From assembly GCA_008012315.1 (NCBI GenBank), contig SSEL01000001.1, forward strand, positions 62,001 to 126,000: a stretch of DNA of 64,000 nt. The letters are read 5' to 3'. This DNA is from Rhodospirillaceae bacterium (GTDB lineage Bacteria; Pseudomonadota; Alphaproteobacteria; Dongiales; Dongiaceae). The notes below the pieces were generated by a model that was not told the origin of the DNA, made no database searches, and saw only the letters and a list, made by a program, of their open reading frames with translations. Position numbers and translations under genes: made by a program. This document shows, one piece after another, positions 60,051 to 64,000 of this stretch (positions are counted from its first letter, which is position 1; each line of letters starts with the position of its first letter).

Positions 60051-62621
60051 ATGAACGCGCTCGACATCGCTGTCTTTAAGTTCGCCTGGCGAGATCTGCG
60101 CAGCAGCCTGACCGGCGGGCTGCGCGGCTTCCGCATCTTCCTCATCTGCCTGATGCTGGGCGCCGCCGTCATCGCCGCGATCGGATCGCTGGCCGCCGGC
60201 ATCGATGCCGGCCTGCGCACCAATGGCAAGGCCATCCTCGGCGGCGATCTTGAATTCCGCCTGATCTATCGCCCCGCCAGCGACGACGAACGCAACGCCC
60301 TCAATCTCGGCGGCGCCGTCACCCATAGCGAGGAATTGCGGGCGATGGTGAAGGGCGAAGCGCCGGCGGATGGCGGGACGGCAGCCAATGACGGCAATCC
60401 GGTCCTGGTCGAGGTGAAGGCGGTGGACCGCCTCTATCCGCTCTATGGCACAGCCGTCATCGATCCGCCGCAGGCTTTGCAGGCGGCCTTGGAACAGCGT
60501 GCCGACGGCCGCTTCGGCGCCCTGGTGGAGCCGACATTGCTGCAGCGCCTCGGCATCCAGCCGGGCGCCAACCTGCAACTCGGCAAGGCGAAACTGGTGG
60601 TCAGCGGCGCGATCACCCATGAACCGGATCGCGGCTCGCAGGTCTTCAATCTCGGCCCGCGCCTGATGATCTCGCCGCAAGCTTTGGCGGCCAGCGATCT
60701 CGCCCAGCCGGGCAGCCTGATCTATCACGTCTACCGGGTGAAATTGCAGCCGGGCCTCGATGCCGCTCGCTTCAAGCAACAGATGATCGAGCGCTTCCCC
60801 CAGGCCGGCTGGCGCATTCGCGGGGTCGAGGATGCCGCCGCGGGGTTGCGCAATTTCCTCGACCGTACGGCGCAGTATCTCAACCTTGTCGGCTTCTCGG
60901 CATTGCTGATCGGCGGCCTCGGCATCGCCAATGCGGTGCGGGCCTTTCTCGAAGGCAAGGCCCGCAGCCTGGCCGTCCTGAAATGCCTCGGCGCCAGCAG
61001 CGGCCAGCTCCTGACCCTCTATCTGCTGCTGGTCGGCGCGATGGCGCTGATCGGCACGGTGGCAGGGCTTGTCATCGGTGCCGTCGCACCTTTCGTGCTG
61101 GCCAATGCGCTAGCCCGCTTCGATGTGCCGATCCTGGCCGGCATCTATCTTCAGCCTCTATTGTTGGCGGCCGGGATCAGCCTGCTGACCGCCTTTGCTT
61201 TTGCGCTGCCACCCTTGCTGCGGGCGCGCCGTGTTCGCCCGGCCCAGCTTTTCCGCGCCGGCCCGGTGGAGCTGGGCGGTCTCAGCCGCTTCGATCTCGG
61301 CACGCTTGGCGTTACCGCCTTGATCCTCGCCGCGGCCGCGGTGCTGACCGCCGGCAGCTCCAAGCTCGCTGGCGGTTTCGTGGCCGCGACCATCGTCACG
61401 CTGGTCGCCTTCGCCCTTCTTGCTGGCGGTTTGAAGCGATTGGCGGATTGGAGCCGCAGGCGGCTCAGCCAGCACAGCCGGGCCCTGCGTTTTGCCCTGG
61501 CCGATATCGCCCGGCGCCAGTCGCCCACCGCCAGCATCGTGCTTTCGGTCGGGCTTGGCCTCACCGTGCTGGTGGCGATCGCGCTCATCCAGCGCAACAT
61601 GCTGCGCGATCTCGACGAGACGATCCCGCGCCAGGCGCCGAGCTTCTATTTCATCGACATCCAGCCGCAGCAGGTCGCCGCCTTCGACAAATTCGCCGGC
61701 AGCTTCCCGCAAGCCAGCGAATTCGAACGCGTGCCGATGCTGCGCGGCAGGATCGTGCGGATGAACGGCGTGCCCGCGGAAAAGATCGTGCCGCCGCCCG
61801 ATCTCGCCTGGGTGCTGAAAGGCGATCGCGGCATCACCTGGTCGGCGACGACACCGCGCAATGCCAAGATCGTCGAAGGCCAATGGTGGCCGGCCGATTA
61901 CAGCGGACCGCCGCTGATCTCGATGGATGCCGAGGCGGCGCGCGGTTTCGGCCTCAAGATCGGCGACAGCATCGCCGTCAATGTGCTGGGCCGCGAGATC
62001 AGCGGCAAGATCGCCAATCTGCGCGAGATCGACTGGTCTTCGCTCGGCATCAATTTCGTCATGGTGTTCTCGCCCGGCCTCCTGGAACACGCACCGCAGA
62101 CCTATATCGCCACCTTGCGCATTCCGCCGGACCAGGATGGCGCCTTGCTGGGGGCCGTCTCACGCGACTTCCCCAATGTCTCGGCGATCCGCGTCAAGGA
62201 AGCGCTGGCCAGCGCGATCGAGATCCTGCAGGCGGTCGCCGCCTCGATCCGCACCACCGCCGCCGTCACCCTGGCGGCCGGCATGCTGGTGCTGGCCGGC
62301 GCCATCGCCGCCGGCCGCGAGCGGCGCATCTATGAAGCGGTGCTCTTGAAGATGCTGGGCGGCACGACCGGCGATATCGCGCGCGGCTATCTCTGGGAAT
62401 ATGGTTTGCTGGCGGTGATCAGCGCCGTCATCGCCTTGGCGATCGGCAGCCTCGGTGCCTATATCTTCCTCACCCAGGTGCTGCATGTCGGCTGGTCCTT
62501 CCCGCCGCTGCTCGCTTTCGGCATCATCGCCCTCAGCCTTGCCGCCACACTTTCAGTCGGCTTCCTCGGCAGCTGGCGCGCCTTGCGTGCCAAGGCGGCG
62601 CCGTATTTGCGGAATGAGTAG
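60051..62621 (+). CDS. FtsX-like ABC transporter permease (YbbP-like)
   Basis: 856 aa; FtsX domains at 'LRNFLDRTAQYLNLVGFSALLIGGLGIANAVRAFL' and C-terminus. Confidence 0.9.
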   Translation: MNALDIAVFKFAWRDLRSSLTGGLRGFRIFLICLMLGAAVIAAIGSLAAGIDAGLRTNGKAILGGDLEFRLIYRPASDDERNALNLGGAVTHSEELRAMVKGEAPADGGTAANDGNPVLVEVKAVDRLYPLYGTAVIDPPQALQAALEQRADGRFGALVEPTLLQRLGIQPGANLQLGKAKLVVSGAITHEPDRGSQVFNLGPRLMISPQALAASDLAQPGSLIYHVYRVKLQPGLDAARFKQQMIERFPQAGWRIRGVEDAAAGLRNFLDRTAQYLNLVGFSALLIGGLGIANAVRAFLEGKARSLAVLKCLGASSGQLLTLYLLLVGAMALIGTVAGLVIGAVAPFVLANALARFDVPILAGIYLQPLLLAAGISLLTAFAFALPPLLRARRVRPAQLFRAGPVELGGLSRFDLGTLGVTALILAAAAVLTAGSSKLAGGFVAATIVTLVAFALLAGGLKRLADWSRRRLSQHSRALRFALADIARRQSPTASIVLSVGLGLTVLVAIALIQRNMLRDLDETIPRQAPSFYFIDIQPQQVAAFDKFAGSFPQASEFERVPMLRGRIVRMNGVPAEKIVPPPDLAWVLKGDRGITWSATTPRNAKIVEGQWWPADYSGPPLISMDAEAARGFGLKIGDSIAVNVLGREISGKIANLREIDWSSLGINFVMVFSPGLLEHAPQTYIATLRIPPDQDGALLGAVSRDFPNVSAIRVKEALASAIEILQAVAASIRTTAAVTLAAGMLVLAGAIAAGRERRIYEAVLLKMLGGTTGDIARGYLWEYGLLAVISAVIALAIGSLGAYIFLTQVLHVGWSFPPLLAFGIIALSLAATLSVGFLGSWRALRAKAAPYLRNE

Positions 62622-62709
62622 ACCGCGCCATTCGTGCCGACTAGCCACCAACGAGGCTCTCACCAACGCCGTTGGCGATGATCACCGCACATCGTGAATG
62701 CATACCCGC

Positions 62710-62840
62710 TTGTCACCCCGGCCTTGAGCCGGGGTCCACGGGTGAGGCCGTGTCGGATATTGATGATGATGAATCCGGCGCAACGCAGCCAACAATCTTC
62801 AGTTGCCACGGTGGACTCCGGCTCAAGGCCGGGGTGACAA
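62710..62840. repeat. REP/BIME-like inverted repeat pair flanking 71 bp
   Basis: TTGTCACCCCGGCCTTGAGCCGGGGTCCAC (62710-62739) vs reverse complement of 62811-62840, 29/30 match. Confidence 0.85.
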
Positions 62841-62956
62841 CCTCGCTTGCTGTCGCGAGCCTGCAATGATCCTCAACAGAGTTGATGACAAGCCAGTTTG
62901 TAGAAACAGCGTGCGATGATTGTCACGTCGCACAACCGGCTCGTCTATACCAACCT

Positions 62957-64000
62957 TTATCGCACAGTCGCCGATGACCGCGTCCGCCGGCGGTTGGCGG
63001 CCAGCATGTCGGTGACGGCGGGAGCATCGCTTTCGCCTTCGTGCAGCACCGCCATCAGCACCGCGCGGATCGTCTTCAGCCGGCTCTCGGCTTCGACCTT
63101 CAGGCCGAACTGATCCTTGACATAGAAGCTGTCGATGGCGCGATGGCCGAAGGTGGAGATCTTCGCGTTGGAGATCTGCAGGTTCTGGGCGGTGAGGGCG
63201 GCGGTCAGGGCATAGACCAGGCCGCGCCGGTCGCGGCCATTGACCTCGATCAGCGTATGGGTGGCACTGGCCTTGTTGTCGATCAGCACGCGCGGCGCCA
63301 CCGGGAAGGCCTGCACCGCCGGATTGGCGAGGCGCGGCAATTTCGCGATCTCGGCCGGAATGCGCTGCGGCGCATCCAACATGCGGCCGATCGTGCTCGA
63401 TAGCCGGGCCAGGCGTGCCGGCTTGTCGAACGGGCCGCCTTGGGAATCCTGGATCGTGAAGGTATCGAGCGCCATGCCGTTGGACAGCGTCAGGATGCGG
63501 GCATCGACGATGCTGGCACCCGACAGCGCGAAGGCGCCGGCGAGATGCGAGACCAGGCCCTTGCGGTCGGCGACATAGATCGTCACCTCGGTCATCGAGC
63601 GATAGTGATCGACATTGTAATCGACCGAGAGCGGTCGCTGCTCCAGCTCCGCCTCGCGAATGAGCCGCGCCTGGCGCGCCAGCAGCGGCACCGGGAAGGA
63701 CAGCCAGTAGCCGCCATGGCCGCGCGCCAGATGTTCCTCGATCGCCGCGGCCGGCCAGTCGCTGAGCTGCGTTTTCAGATCATCCAGCATGGCGGCGATA
63801 CGCGCTTCGCGGCCGGCAGTGATCAGGCCGCCGGACAGCTGCTCTTCCGTGCGATTATAGAGCTCGCGCAGCAGCTGCGCCTTCCAGCCATTCCAGGTCT
63901 TCGGCCCCACCGCGCGGATATCGCAGACCGTGAGGACCAGCAGCAAACGCAGCCGCTCGATCGACTGCACCTGATCGGCGAAATCGGCGATGGTCTTCGG
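62957..64000 (-). CDS. glnD: [Protein-PII] uridylyltransferase/uridylyl-removing enzyme, C-terminal part (runs off window)
   Basis: 'LRLLLVLTVCDIRAVGPKTWNGWKAQLLRELY', two C-terminal ACT domains ('TEVTIYVADRKGLVSHLAGAFA', 'LIEVNGRDRRGLVYALTAAL'); frame open to 64000. Confidence 0.95.
   Translation of the reverse strand, partial: PKTIADFADQVQSIERLRLLLVLTVCDIRAVGPKTWNGWKAQLLRELYNRTEEQLSGGLITAGREARIAAMLDDLKTQLSDWPAAAIEEHLARGHGGYWLSFPVPLLARQARLIREAELEQRPLSVDYNVDHYRSMTEVTIYVADRKGLVSHLAGAFALSGASIVDARILTLSNGMALDTFTIQDSQGGPFDKPARLARLSSTIGRMLDAPQRIPAEIAKLPRLANPAVQAFPVAPRVLIDNKASATHTLIEVNGRDRRGLVYALTAALTAQNLQISNAKISTFGHRAIDSFYVKDQFGLKVEAESRLKTIRAVLMAVLHEGESDAPAVTDMLAANRRRTRSSATVR

Noticed and set aside
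59151-60779. 542-aa minus-strand ORF opposite the YbbA/YbbP-like genes
   Set aside because: Antisense of clear ABC ATPase motifs; composition typical of mirror ORFs

Overview
High-GC, densely coding chromosomal window, most likely alphaproteobacterial (inferred from gene content and the tRNA-Arg(CCT) sequence; no taxonomic search possible). Main blocks: (1) partial NMT1-like substrate-binding protein, then tRNA-Arg(CCT) followed by a decayed patch with a 2OG-Fe(II) oxygenase-like gene, a broken SGNH/acyltransferase remnant and an orphan DnaB-like RecA ATPase. (2) A betaine/sulfonium-type ABC transporter (ProX, ProV, fused double-domain ProW) with a cupin, a LuxR-type regulator flanked by two matching 20-bp palindromes, and SnoaL plus SnoaL-GcvT/DmdA-like genes. 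(3) A glycan/lipid-modification cluster: ELM1-family, frameshifted glycosyltransferase, sulfotransferase, double-ELM1 and PAP2 genes. (4) The prkA-yeaH-spoVR stress module. (5) LysR/MFS and PadR/DUF2218 genes, with a 58-bp near-complete palindrome that buries the padR ribosome-binding site. (6) Two adjacent sugar-ABC operons with SIS and PfkB enzymes; the second resembles frl (fructoselysine/Amadori) loci and carries an FAD oxidoreductase. ROK and LacI operators are visible. (7) PAS protein, GAF-histidine kinase, GNAT, a basic amino-acid ABC transporter, SDR, PCD, ThpR, AKR, the tesA/ybbA/ybbP-like divergon and the C-terminal part of GlnD. The best candidates for an undescribed system are the LuxR palindrome/DmdA-like locus and the frl-like cluster with an oxidoreductase. 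No CRISPR array, rRNA, transposase or prophage was seen. Function calls are from reading motifs and remembered families, not from searches.
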